Shown here piece by piece: positions 1 to 6,140 of a stretch of DNA of 18,268 nucleotides. Source of the DNA: Zymomonas sp. (GTDB lineage Bacteria > Pseudomonadota > Alphaproteobacteria > Sphingomonadales > Sphingomonadaceae); assembly GCF_020216885.1 (NCBI RefSeq), contig NZ_JAIWON010000108.1, positions 1 through 18,268 of the forward strand, written 5' to 3'. The first letter of the stretch is position 1. Each line of letters opens with the position of its first letter. The position numbers were made by a program, and so were the translations under genes. The notes beneath the pieces were generated by a model that worked only from the letters and a program-made list of their open reading frames with translations, was not told the origin of the DNA and ran no database searches.

Positions 1-1
1 G

Positions 2-751
2 GTCGGTTACAGAACGATCAGCCGCTTTAATGGCACAACGGGTGCTGCGACGGGGGTAAATAAAGCCACAACACCTTATGCCGAACGGCAAAATTACTAT
101 GATGCCGGTATCCAGCAAAAAATCGGGAAAGACTTCACTTTCGGGGTCGATGGTTACTATCGCCGCTCCCATAATCTGATCGATGAAGGTCAATTTGGTG
201 AAGCGATCTTGATGACGCCGTTCAATTATAGTCGCGGTAAAATTTGGGGTATCGACTTTAACAGCAGCTATACGCATGGCGGTTGGCGTGTCTATGGCAA
301 CTTCGCCTATCAGAAGGCCTTGGGTAAGAAGATCAAATCCAGCGAATATAATTTCGAGGCCGATGATCTGGCCTATATCGCCCAGCATTACATCTATCTC
401 GACCATAACCAAAGCTGGACGGCTTCCGGTGGCGTATCTTACACCTTCCATGAGGGTGTTTTGAAAAATCTGCAATTAGGCGCAACTGCGCTTTATGGTT
501 CAGGTCTCAGAACGGATTTAACTTTGGCGAATGGCGATTCTATTCCCAATGGTGCCAGCGTCAAACCCTATGCCACCGTTAACACGACCATTATCTATCG
601 CATCGAAAGACAAGGCATCAATCTGCGCTTTGATATCACCAATATCGGCGACCATGTCTATCAGATCAGAACGGGCGATGGTGTCGGTGTCGGCCTACCT
701 TCTTATGGTGCCAGACGCGGATTTTTCTTTGGATTTTCGAAAGATATCTAA
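2..751 (+). CDS. TonB-dependent outer-membrane receptor, C-terminal part (5' truncated by window)
   Basis: The reading frame is open from base 2 to the TAA at 749-751, giving 249 residues with no start in view. The sequence shows alternating aromatic/polar beta-strands typical of the C-terminal half of a TonB-dependent receptor barrel, for example FTFGVDGYYRRSHNLID, GIDFNSSYTHGGWRVYGNFAYQKALG and SWTASGGVSYTF, then a closing segment with RFDITNIGDHVYQIRTGDG and GARRGFFFGFSKDI. Known family members import siderophores, vitamins or other large ligands with energy from TonB/ExbBD. The plug and TonB box are outside the window, so the ligand cannot be inferred. The last residue is Ile, not the aromatic residue that usually ends an outer-membrane barrel. 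An internal ATG at 209 is not a real start because the same frame continues upstream. Confidence 0.85.
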   Translation, partial: VGYRTISRFNGTTGAATGVNKATTPYAERQNYYDAGIQQKIGKDFTFGVDGYYRRSHNLIDEGQFGEAILMTPFNYSRGKIWGIDFNSSYTHGGWRVYGNFAYQKALGKKIKSSEYNFEADDLAYIAQHYIYLDHNQSWTASGGVSYTFHEGVLKNLQLGATALYGSGLRTDLTLANGDSIPNGASVKPYATVNTTIIYRIERQGINLRFDITNIGDHVYQIRTGDGVGVGLPSYGARRGFFFGFSKDI

Positions 752-768
752 CCGTTATGAAGTCTTTT

Positions 769-797
769 ACAGGATAAGGCCTTGTGCCTTATCCTGT
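769..797 (+). terminator. Perfect 12-bp hairpin after the TonB receptor gene
   Basis: The arms at 769-780 and 786-797 (core AGGATAAGGC / GCCTTATCCT) pair perfectly around a 5-nt loop CTTGT, beginning 17 bp after the receptor stop codon. There is no U-run behind it (GAGGATTTACG follows), so it is either a weak intrinsic terminator or a 3'-end stabilising hairpin. Confidence 0.5.
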
Positions 798-817
798 GAG
801 GATTTACGCATAATATT

Positions 818-1021
818 ATGAAATTTGGCATCAGAAAACCTAGCATCCGCAAAAGCATTGCGGCTAGAACTTCCCCTACCCGCATCATCAAAAATAAATT
901 AGGATTGCGGATGCCTCGTGGCTGGGGCTGGCTCACCGATCCCCAAAAGGCGCTTTATAACCGTGTTTATAATCGCACTAGTTTTTCTATTTTTGATCTG
1001 ATCAAAAAATTTCTTAAATAA
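818..1021 (+). CDS. Small basic protein of unknown function (67 aa)
   Basis: This short ORF encodes a strongly basic protein with a run of K/R residues in the N-terminal half (KPSIRKSIAARTSPTRIIKNK), then a compact aromatic block (PRGWGWLTDPQKALYNRVYNRTSF) and an amphipathic end (IFDLIKKFLK). The GWGW-DP-K-YN-YN-T pattern looks like a conserved fold, not random translation, and I recall similar small hypothetical proteins in alphaproteobacteria, but I cannot name a family. It is not exported: there is no signal peptide. The nearest purine-rich element (GAGGA, 798-802) lies 15 nt before the ATG, which is far, so translation may be weak. It converges with gltX, and its last codons lie in an inverted repeat. 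Confidence 0.6.
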   Translation: MKFGIRKPSIRKSIAARTSPTRIIKNKLGLRMPRGWGWLTDPQKALYNRVYNRTSFSIFDLIKKFLK

Positions 1022-1035
1022 TTCGATCAGATCAA
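993..1035. repeat. 11-bp inverted repeat between convergent genes
   Basis: TTGATCTGATC (993-1003) pairs perfectly with GATCAGATCAA (1025-1035) around a 21-nt AT-rich loop. The left arm lies inside the 3' end of the small ORF, and the right arm is just beyond the gltX stop (complement 1042-1044), so it may end transcription from both sides. A nested odd dyad TTTTTGATC-T-GATCAAAAA at 990-1008 competes with it. Neither strand shows a long T-run immediately after the structure. Confidence 0.45.
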
Positions 1036-1041
1036 CCTATC

Positions 1042-2376
1042 TTATTTTACAGCCTGTTCCAGACGTTTGATGGTCTCTTCATGACCAATCAAAGACAGCA
1101 ATCCGGCCATATCTGGGCCATGGCTCTGTCCTGTGAGAGCCAAACGCAAAGGCAAAAACAAGGCTTTTCCTTTCCGTCCGCTCTGTTTTTTCAAAATATC
1201 AATCCATTCTTTCCACGGATTGGAAGACCAATCGAGCGTTTTGGCAATACCCATCGCGTCAACTAGATAGACCTTATCTTCTTCGGAAAGGTCAGGCTTG
1301 GCGATGTCCTCTTTAACGACCGACCACCAAAAGGCGGCCTCAGATAAATCATCTATATTCGGACGGATAACTTCCCAACTATGGGCATCCATAGCTTCTG
1401 GCAAACGATCTGCCACCTGTTCATAAGGCATGATATGAAGAATACGGGCATTCAAATGCTTTAATTCTGCCATATCGAAACGGGCTGGTGCGCGGCTGAA
1501 ATGACTAAAGTCAAAATTTTCAACCAGAGGTGCCAAATCCGTCAAAACTTCAACCGGATCGCTTGTGCCAATACGGGCAAGCAAAGCCTCCAAGGCAATC
1601 GGCTCGATATGATCGGCTTTGAAATCAGCGACACTATCGGCACCAAAACGCTTCGATATTTTTGCATCGCCTCCCGTCAACAAGGCCATATGGGCGAATT
1701 CAGGCAATTCAGCATCCAAAGCCTGAAACATCTGAATTTGGGTCGCTGTATTGCTGACATGATCTTCACCCCGAACAATGGTCGTGATTTCCATATCAAT
1801 ATCATCAATAACGCTCGGAAGCAGATACAGCCAGCTACCATCTGCCCGCCGAATAACGGGATCTGAAAGCAATTTGGGATCGAAACGCTGTTCACCCCGA
1901 ATAAGATCATTCCATTTGATGGCATGGTCATGATCCAGACGAAAACGCCAATGAGGTTTGATGCCTTTTTCTTCCAGTTCAAAACGCTCTTCAACCGTCA
2001 GGTTAAGTGCTGCTCGATCATAAATCGGCGGCAATCCACGCCCAATCGCAATACGGCGTTTTAAATCCAGTTCCTGTGGCGTTTCGTAACAAGGGTAAAT
2101 ACGCCCTTTTGCCTTCAGGCTTTCAAAACGGATTTCATAAAGCTCGCTTCGCTTGGACTGGCTATATTCGACATCTGGATTAAGATTAAGCCAAGCCAAA
2201 TCAGCCCGAATAGCTTGCGTATATTCTTCGGTTGATCTTTCGCTATCGGTATCATCAATCCGCAAGACAAAGCGGCCATGATGATGGCGGGCATAAAGCC
2301 AGTTGATTAAAGCCGTCCGAATATTGCCGACATGTAAAAAGCCCGTCGGCGATGGTGCAAAGCGCGTAGTAATCAC
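1042..2376 (-). CDS. gltX: Glutamyl-tRNA synthetase (class I)
   Basis: The enzyme charges tRNA-Glu with glutamate in the cytoplasm; many alphaproteobacterial GluRS also misacylate tRNA-Gln for the GatCAB amidotransferase. Visible signatures are the N-terminal FAPSPTGFLHVGNIRTAL with the HIGH-like HVGN at residues 15-18, the RIDDTDSERS segment near 39-48, the YLLPSVIDDIDMEIT and VRGEDHVSNT catalytic-fold segments around 184-210, and the KMSKS-like KISKR at 239-243. The C-terminal helical anticodon-binding part follows. At 444 residues it is slightly shorter than the roughly 470 of E. coli GltX but clearly full length, not the short GluQ-RS. The start is GTG. It lies 12 bp downstream of nadE on the same strand and is probably cotranscribed. 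Alphaproteobacteria often carry two gltX copies; which paralogue this is cannot be told here. Confidence 0.95.
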   Translation of the reverse strand: MITTRFAPSPTGFLHVGNIRTALINWLYARHHHGRFVLRIDDTDSERSTEEYTQAIRADLAWLNLNPDVEYSQSKRSELYEIRFESLKAKGRIYPCYETPQELDLKRRIAIGRGLPPIYDRAALNLTVEERFELEEKGIKPHWRFRLDHDHAIKWNDLIRGEQRFDPKLLSDPVIRRADGSWLYLLPSVIDDIDMEITTIVRGEDHVSNTATQIQMFQALDAELPEFAHMALLTGGDAKISKRFGADSVADFKADHIEPIALEALLARIGTSDPVEVLTDLAPLVENFDFSHFSRAPARFDMAELKHLNARILHIMPYEQVADRLPEAMDAHSWEVIRPNIDDLSEAAFWWSVVKEDIAKPDLSEEDKVYLVDAMGIAKTLDWSSNPWKEWIDILKKQSGRKGKALFLPLRLALTGQSHGPDMAGLLSLIGHEETIKRLEQAVK

Positions 2377-2388
2377 AAGAAAACCCGA

Positions 2389-4059
2389 TCAGGAATGAGA
2401 AGAACGAAATTGATGGGAAAGCGGATAACGGCGATCCCGCCCGAAATTGCGGCTACCCAGTTTAACACCGGGCGGAGCCTGCCTTCTTTTATATTCGGCA
2501 CGATGAAGCAGATTTTCAATCCGTGTGACCAAATCAGGATCATAGCCGCGTTTGACCAGATCAGAACAGGATAAATCCTCTTCAATCAAGCCATGAAGAA
2601 CGGCATCTAATATATCATAAGGCGGCAATGAATCGCTATCTTTTTGGTCTTCCCGCAATTCGGCAGAAGGCGGCTTGGTAATTACCCGTTCGGGCATAAC
2701 CTTGCCATCAGACCCTAAAGCATGGGCAGGCTTATGGCTATTTCTCCAACGGGAAACCTGAAAGACATCACTTTTATAGAGGTCTTTCAGGACAGAGTAA
2801 CCACCATTCATATCGCCATAAAGGGTCGCATAGCCGACCGCCATTTCACTTTTATTTCCGCGGGTTAATACCATTGGAGAAAATTTATTGGAAATCGCCA
2901 TTAACACGACACCCCGTAAACGGGATTGAATATTTTCTTCGGTAATATCAGGCTTTTTTCCTGAAAAAAGCGGTGCCAGCATTCCATCAATGGCTTCAAC
3001 TGCTGGATTGATAGGAACAGAATCTAACCGACATCCCAGCATCTCGGCACAAGCGCGCGCATCATCAAGGCTTTCTTGACTGGTATAGCGGGAAGGCAGC
3101 ATCACGCACCAGACTTTATCGGCACCAAGGGCGTCTACCGCGACCGCAGCCGAAAGCGCGCTGTCAATGCCGCCGGACAAGCCCAACAAAACGCCAGAAA
3201 AACCATTCTGACGGACATAATCGCCAAGCCCCATCATCATGGCCTGATAAATATCGCTTAATCGCCCGTCTTCACCCTCTGGGCTTTTACTCTGTAAACC
3301 CTCATCACAAGACCAAACTTCTTCGGTCTTATGCCAATGGGTTACATAACACTCTGCCTGCCATTGCGGCAGAGAGACAGGCACCGAGCCATCTCGATTG
3401 ACAACAAAAGAGCCACCGTCAAAAACAACTTCATCCTGTCCACCGACCCTATTCAGATACAGACAGGGTAATCCAGTTTCTTTGACCCGATCTGCAACAA
3501 CTTTGCGCCGGACAGGATATTTACCACTTTCAAAAGGACTGCCATTCGGGACAAGAAGTATTTCCGCTCCGCATTCTTTCAGATGAGCGCACAGCTTTTC
3601 TGTCCAGATATCTTCACAAACAGGAACGCCAAGAGAAACACCTCTAAACAAGATAGGTTCAGGAAGAGATCCCGCCGAAAAAATCCGTTTTTCGTCAAAG
3701 GTGCCGTAATTTGGCAAGTCATGTTTATAGCGAATAGCTGCAATCTTACCTTGATCCAGCAAGGCAACGGCATTGAAAATCTGCCCCTTTTCCTGCCATG
3801 CCGTTCCAACCAACATTGCCGCCCCGCCATCAGATGTCACAAGAGCCAAGCGCTCCAATTCTTCCTTGGCATTTTGCAATAAAGACGGCTTTAAAACGAG
3901 GTCTTCAGGAGGATAACCGATCAATTGCAACTCAGGAAACAGGATAAGATCAACCTTCCCTGCTTCTTGCCTGATTTTCAGCATAGCATCCGCATTGCGG
4001 CGGCAATGGCCAACCGTTTGTGGGATTTGAGCTAACATTATTGTCAATTGGTCAGTCAT
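2389..4059 (-). CDS. nadE: Glutamine-dependent NAD+ synthetase
   Basis: This two-domain enzyme makes NAD+ from nicotinic acid adenine dinucleotide, ATP and glutamine, the last step of NAD biosynthesis. The N-terminal nitrilase-fold glutaminase domain (about 1-260) shows the Glu-Lys-Cys triad: E43 in LFPELQLIGYP, K112 in RYKHDLPNYG and C148 in GVPVCEDIW. The C-terminal synthetase domain carries the PP-loop GLSGGIDSA (SGGIDS at 295-300), LTRGNKSEMAVGYATLYGDMNGG, and the terminal RRQAPPGVKL/FGRDRRYPLSHQFR. Length 556 fits the bacterial glutaminase-fused type. It is the first gene of a nadE-gltX pair. No Shine-Dalgarno sits at a normal distance from the ATG; a perfect AGGAGG lies 45 nt upstream behind a hairpin (see the leader entry). 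Confidence 0.96.
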   Translation of the reverse strand: MTDQLTIMLAQIPQTVGHCRRNADAMLKIRQEAGKVDLILFPELQLIGYPPEDLVLKPSLLQNAKEELERLALVTSDGGAAMLVGTAWQEKGQIFNAVALLDQGKIAAIRYKHDLPNYGTFDEKRIFSAGSLPEPILFRGVSLGVPVCEDIWTEKLCAHLKECGAEILLVPNGSPFESGKYPVRRKVVADRVKETGLPCLYLNRVGGQDEVVFDGGSFVVNRDGSVPVSLPQWQAECYVTHWHKTEEVWSCDEGLQSKSPEGEDGRLSDIYQAMMMGLGDYVRQNGFSGVLLGLSGGIDSALSAAVAVDALGADKVWCVMLPSRYTSQESLDDARACAEMLGCRLDSVPINPAVEAIDGMLAPLFSGKKPDITEENIQSRLRGVVLMAISNKFSPMVLTRGNKSEMAVGYATLYGDMNGGYSVLKDLYKSDVFQVSRWRNSHKPAHALGSDGKVMPERVITKPPSAELREDQKDSDSLPPYDILDAVLHGLIEEDLSCSDLVKRGYDPDLVTRIENLLHRAEYKRRQAPPGVKLGSRNFGRDRRYPLSHQFRSSHS

Positions 4060-4110
4060 GCTCTTCAGATCAGAATCCTTACCAGAGAAGGCTTCTGATA
4101 CTTTCCTCCT
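4060..4110 (-). promoter_or_regulatory. nadE leader: AGGAGG, then 31-nt hairpin, then start codon
   Basis: Reading the minus strand, AGGAGG (4110-4105) is followed by AAAGT, then a hairpin at 4099-4069, then nine bases and the ATG at 4059. The hairpin has a 7-bp stem ATCAGAA/TTCTGAT, one G-A mismatch, a 4-bp stem CCTT/AAGG and a 7-nt loop CTCTGGT. With the hairpin folded out, the strong Shine-Dalgarno would be about 14 nt from the start codon; unfolded it is 45 nt away. No ATG, GTG or TTG in the nadE frame lies between AGGAGG and the ATG. A role in controlling translation is inference. Confidence 0.5.
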
Positions 4111-4148
4111 TAGAATGCAGGCAGATGGTAGAACAGCCTGTAACAGAC

Positions 4149-4207
4149 AAAAAAGAAAATGCCTTCATTTTTTCCTTTGCCTCAAAGATTTACAAATGAA
4201 AAGGCAT
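4149..4207 (-). terminator. Intrinsic terminator downstream of the PAS_5 gene
   Basis: On the minus strand the arm at 4207-4194 (ATGCCTTTTCATTT) pairs with 4170-4159 (AAATGAAGGCAT) apart from a 2-nt bulge, and a T-rich tract TTTCTTTTTT (4158-4149) follows. The loop contains a second 5-bp hairpin (CTTTG/CAAAG, 4175-4187). Orientation and T-run fit termination of the minus-strand gene ending at 4291, insulating nadE. Confidence 0.55.
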
Positions 4208-4252
4208 ATCCTTTAAAAACACCAGCCCTTAATAGCGACGCTTCCAGCCTCT

Positions 4253-4270
4253 AAAAAAGCCCAAGCTTTT
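4253..4270 (-). terminator. Short possible terminator hairpin 3' of the PAS_5 gene
   Basis: On the minus strand AAAAGC (4270-4265), loop TTGG and GCTTTT (4260-4255) form a 6-bp stem running into TT, about 20 bp after the stop codon. It is weaker than the hairpin at 4149-4207 and may only be the first of two. Confidence 0.35.
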
Positions 4271-4290
4271 CAGATAATTCGGTGCTGATC

Positions 4291-5109
4291 TTATAGCTTT
4301 TTCAAAAGTGCCTTAAGACCTTCGTCGTCTTTCTCGACCATGGCAACAATGCCGATCTGACCCTCTTTTTCACGGTGACCTAACAACAGAACAAAATCTT
4401 TTTCAACAGACCCCAGATCTACGACCGCCTTTGCCGGTGCTTTCTTCAAAGAAGCCAGACTATCGCTGCTTTTTATCATCGGAATAGCTGAATGATCGGC
4501 TTTTTCCCCAGAAATGTTATGGCTATCTGCCGCTGACAATTCACTAGCAACAGTCTGCAAAAGAGGTGATTTTGCTTTACTCTTATCTTCAGAAAGAATT
4601 TTCCAATTCACGACCCCATAAAGATGGTCAATATGCTCACCATCCGAAGAAAAAGGCATAAAGATACCGCGATAGATCAAAGACTGACCCAGATAATTTT
4701 CAAAGTCAGCTTCAAAGCCAACAGGGCCTTTTTGTTCGATTACCGCTGCAAAATGAGGAGCCGTTGCCATATGGGCAATCAGACTGCCTTCGGGGGCGTC
4801 TGAAATATGATTGACATGATATGTCAGTTTATCCAGCTCGCGCAAAGCATATCCCAGAAAGGATATCTTCGGATTATGGGGGTTTTCCCGAAAATCCAGT
4901 AAAAAGCTGTGCTGCCCGAAATCAGCAATAGCCGCCGGATCAAAATCACTCACCAATGGAATTTTGTGACCGTTTAATACAGATAACCAAAAATTATAGG
5001 CGCGTACATGCATCCGGCGATCATCTGCCCCAATCGCCTTCATAACGCCTTCACTTCCCCCCCTTGGGAAAACAGGAGCCTCGATCTCTTTTCTCTGACT
5101 GTCCGTCAT
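4291..5109 (-). CDS. PAS_5-type (PF07310-like) protein of unknown role
   Basis: Residues of about 30-170 match the pattern of the alphaproteobacterial PAS_5 family: a leading aromatic helix (RAYNFWLSVLNGHKIPLVSDFDP), then AIADFGQHSFLLDF, PKISFLGYALREL, a middle helical part and GRSLIYRG-like GQSLIYRGIFMPFSSDGEHIDHLYGVVNWK closing the sheet. The C-terminal 100 residues are polar and Ser/Lys-rich with a final DLGSVEKDFVLLLGHREKEGQIGIVAMVEKDDEGLKALLKKL. No enzymatic output domain, transmembrane segment or signal peptide is visible, so it is probably a cytoplasmic protein whose ligand and partners are unknown. It is a single-gene unit with its own terminators. Family assignment is from pattern recognition of the PAS_5 motifs; the C-terminal region is unassigned. 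Confidence 0.75.
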   Translation of the reverse strand: MTDSQRKEIEAPVFPRGGSEGVMKAIGADDRRMHVRAYNFWLSVLNGHKIPLVSDFDPAAIADFGQHSFLLDFRENPHNPKISFLGYALRELDKLTYHVNHISDAPEGSLIAHMATAPHFAAVIEQKGPVGFEADFENYLGQSLIYRGIFMPFSSDGEHIDHLYGVVNWKILSEDKSKAKSPLLQTVASELSAADSHNISGEKADHSAIPMIKSSDSLASLKKAPAKAVVDLGSVEKDFVLLLGHREKEGQIGIVAMVEKDDEGLKALLKKL

Positions 5110-5160
5110 ATTTTTGGGTCTTTGCCTTCGTCAATTTTCAGGTAATCACGTCGATTATTT

Positions 5161-5179
5161 GTGGATATGCTTTATCCAC
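5161..5179. repeat. 7-bp dyad with two DnaA-box-like sequences
   Basis: GTGGATA (5161-5167) and TATCCAC (5173-5179) form a perfect dyad with a 5-nt centre, 52-70 bp upstream of the PAS_5 start codon. Each arm is one base off the DnaA box consensus TTATCCACA: the right arm reads TTATCCACT and the left, reversed, reads ATATCCACA. It could be an operator for the PAS_5 gene or a DnaA site. Confidence 0.35.
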
Positions 5180-5259
5180 TTTCAAACGAAGGGCGTAAAG
5201 ACAATAAGCTTAAAATATCGCTAACAGAAAATTATTTCTGTCTAATTGCAAAATTATGC

Positions 5260-5288
5260 TTGAGCTTTCTGAAGAGGGTTGCTAAGAG
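5260..5288 (+). promoter_or_regulatory. Candidate promoter of tRNA-Thr
   Basis: TTGAGC (5260-5265) and TAAGAG (5283-5288) are separated by 17 bp and would place the transcription start a few bases before the tRNA at 5304. The -35 matches 4 of 6 consensus bases, the -10 only 3 of 6; position is the main support. Confidence 0.35.
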
Positions 5289-5303
5289 CCACAACTCTGT
5301 TGC

Positions 5304-5379
5304 GCCGCTTTAGCTCAGCTGGTAGAGCATCGCATTCGTAATGCGAGGGTCGCAGGTTCGAGTCCTGCAAGCGGCACCA
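5304..5379 (+). tRNA. tRNA-Thr (anticodon CGT)
   Basis: The cloverleaf is complete. The acceptor stem GCCGCTT (5304-5310) pairs with AAGCGGC (5369-5375), followed by discriminator A and an encoded CCA (5377-5379). The D-arm contains TAGCTCAGCTGGTAGAGCA. The anticodon stem TCGCA/TGCGA encloses the loop TTCGTAA with anticodon CGT at 5337-5339, which reads the ACG codon. The T-arm is GCAGGTTCGAGTCCTGC. The total is 76 nt with a short variable loop. No copy of its 3' end was found elsewhere in the window, so there is no evidence here of an element integrated into it. Confidence 0.97.
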
Positions 5380-5733
5380 GAATTTTTGCCTTTATCTCTC
5401 GGCAACAACTTCCTTAAAATTCAACAATACGTTCCTATTATCGGTTGATAATGGCTATCTTTGGCTGTGTATTCAGCATCTATGGGCTATCCATTCTGAA
5501 AAATGTTCACCAATATGAAAATCAACTTATAAATAAGGCTTGATGATAGATTGTAATCACCAAACTTATTTTACAGATATTCGATATTTTTTAATTGTAA
5601 AATCAATATGTTATAAAAATCATGAAGTAAAAAATCGACTTTTGGGGCTTCGTCTAAACCCGCTCTATTTATTCTCTTTTTTTAGAAAAAATGTTAGATA
5701 ATCCTCCCAATCTAGTATTGGGGACAATCAGCT
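5380..5733. other. AT-rich spacer without a recognisable gene
   Basis: This 354-bp stretch follows the tRNA. A T5 run (5383-5387) right after the tRNA, with a small dyad TTGCC/GGCAA (5386-5390, 5401-5405), may end its transcription. The rest becomes increasingly AT-rich towards the 81-residue ORF. No ORF of useful length, tRNA or att repeat is seen. Confidence 0.5.
5706..5724 (+). promoter_or_regulatory. Hairpin holding the Shine-Dalgarno of the 81-aa ORF
   Basis: CCCAAT (5706-5711) pairs with ATTGGG (5717-5722) over the loop CTAGT. The only Shine-Dalgarno-like element for the GTG at 5734 is GGGGA (5720-5724), 9 nt from the start, and most of it lies in the right arm. This suggests restrained translation, or chance. 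Confidence 0.35.
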
Positions 5734-5979
5734 GTGCATCGCTTCAACCACAATATAATTAAAGAATTGCGAGATAAGGTAGACAATTTACCAGAAAAAG
5801 AGAAGTTAATAACCAAAAAAGATATCGTGAATGAGATGGTTTCTTCTATCAAAATTCTTCACGAAAAAGGGTATTCTCCAGACGAAATTTTAGGATTTTT
5901 TAAAGAAAACGGGATATATAGTAACAACGGCTACATCATGTCTTTAATTGTAATGACAGTTTACTGCCACCCATCATGA
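5734..5979 (+). CDS. Hypothetical protein, 81 aa, AT-rich orphan ORF
   Basis: I do not recognise this gene. It starts with GTG and encodes a mostly helical, charged protein: NIIKELRDKVDNLPEKEKLITKKDIVNEMVSSIKILHEKGYSPDEILGFFKENGI, then a short hydrophobic tail ending YCHPS. The segment HEKGYSPDEILGFFKENGI resembles the helix-turn pattern (x-KGYS-x-EI-x-x-x-L-x-E-NGI) that I recall from small plasmid-borne and mobile-element proteins; this is inference only. Codon use is visibly more AT-rich than in the flanking genes, and it sits in an AT-rich island beside a tRNA gene, both consistent with acquired DNA. The tail after ENGI does not continue the pattern as expected, so the ORF may be a decayed remnant. 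Its 3' end lies in an inverted repeat. Confidence 0.5.
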   Translation: MHRFNHNIIKELRDKVDNLPEKEKLITKKDIVNEMVSSIKILHEKGYSPDEILGFFKENGIYSNNGYIMSLIVMTVYCHPS

Positions 5980-6006
5980 AAATATAATCTGTTATGATGG
6001 CTGTCA
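5954..6006. repeat. Bipartite inverted repeat over the ORF 3' end
   Basis: The contiguous right arm ATGATGG-CTGTCA (5994-6006) pairs with CCATCAT (5971-5977) and, after an 11-nt bulge, with TGACAG (5954-5959). It spans the stop codon of the 81-residue ORF. No T-run follows, so it is not a classical terminator. Confidence 0.4.
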
Positions 6007-6140
6007 GAGAGAAATAGAATAACTCGCCATTCCGCTTTTAAAATACAGCTTCATGAAAATACTTTTGATATAGATATTACCCAAAATTGATTTATGAACC
6101 AAATCGTTATTTATATTTGCTCTGATTGTCCGAGGTTCTC

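Noticed and set aside
4060..4113. N-terminal extension of nadE starting after the upstream AGGAGG
   Set aside because: The frame is open but holds no ATG, GTG or TTG at usable spacing, and the NadE family begins at the annotated ATG.
5304..6125. Integrative element with att sites at tRNA-Thr
   Set aside because: No repeat of the tRNA 3' end and no integrase was found in the window.
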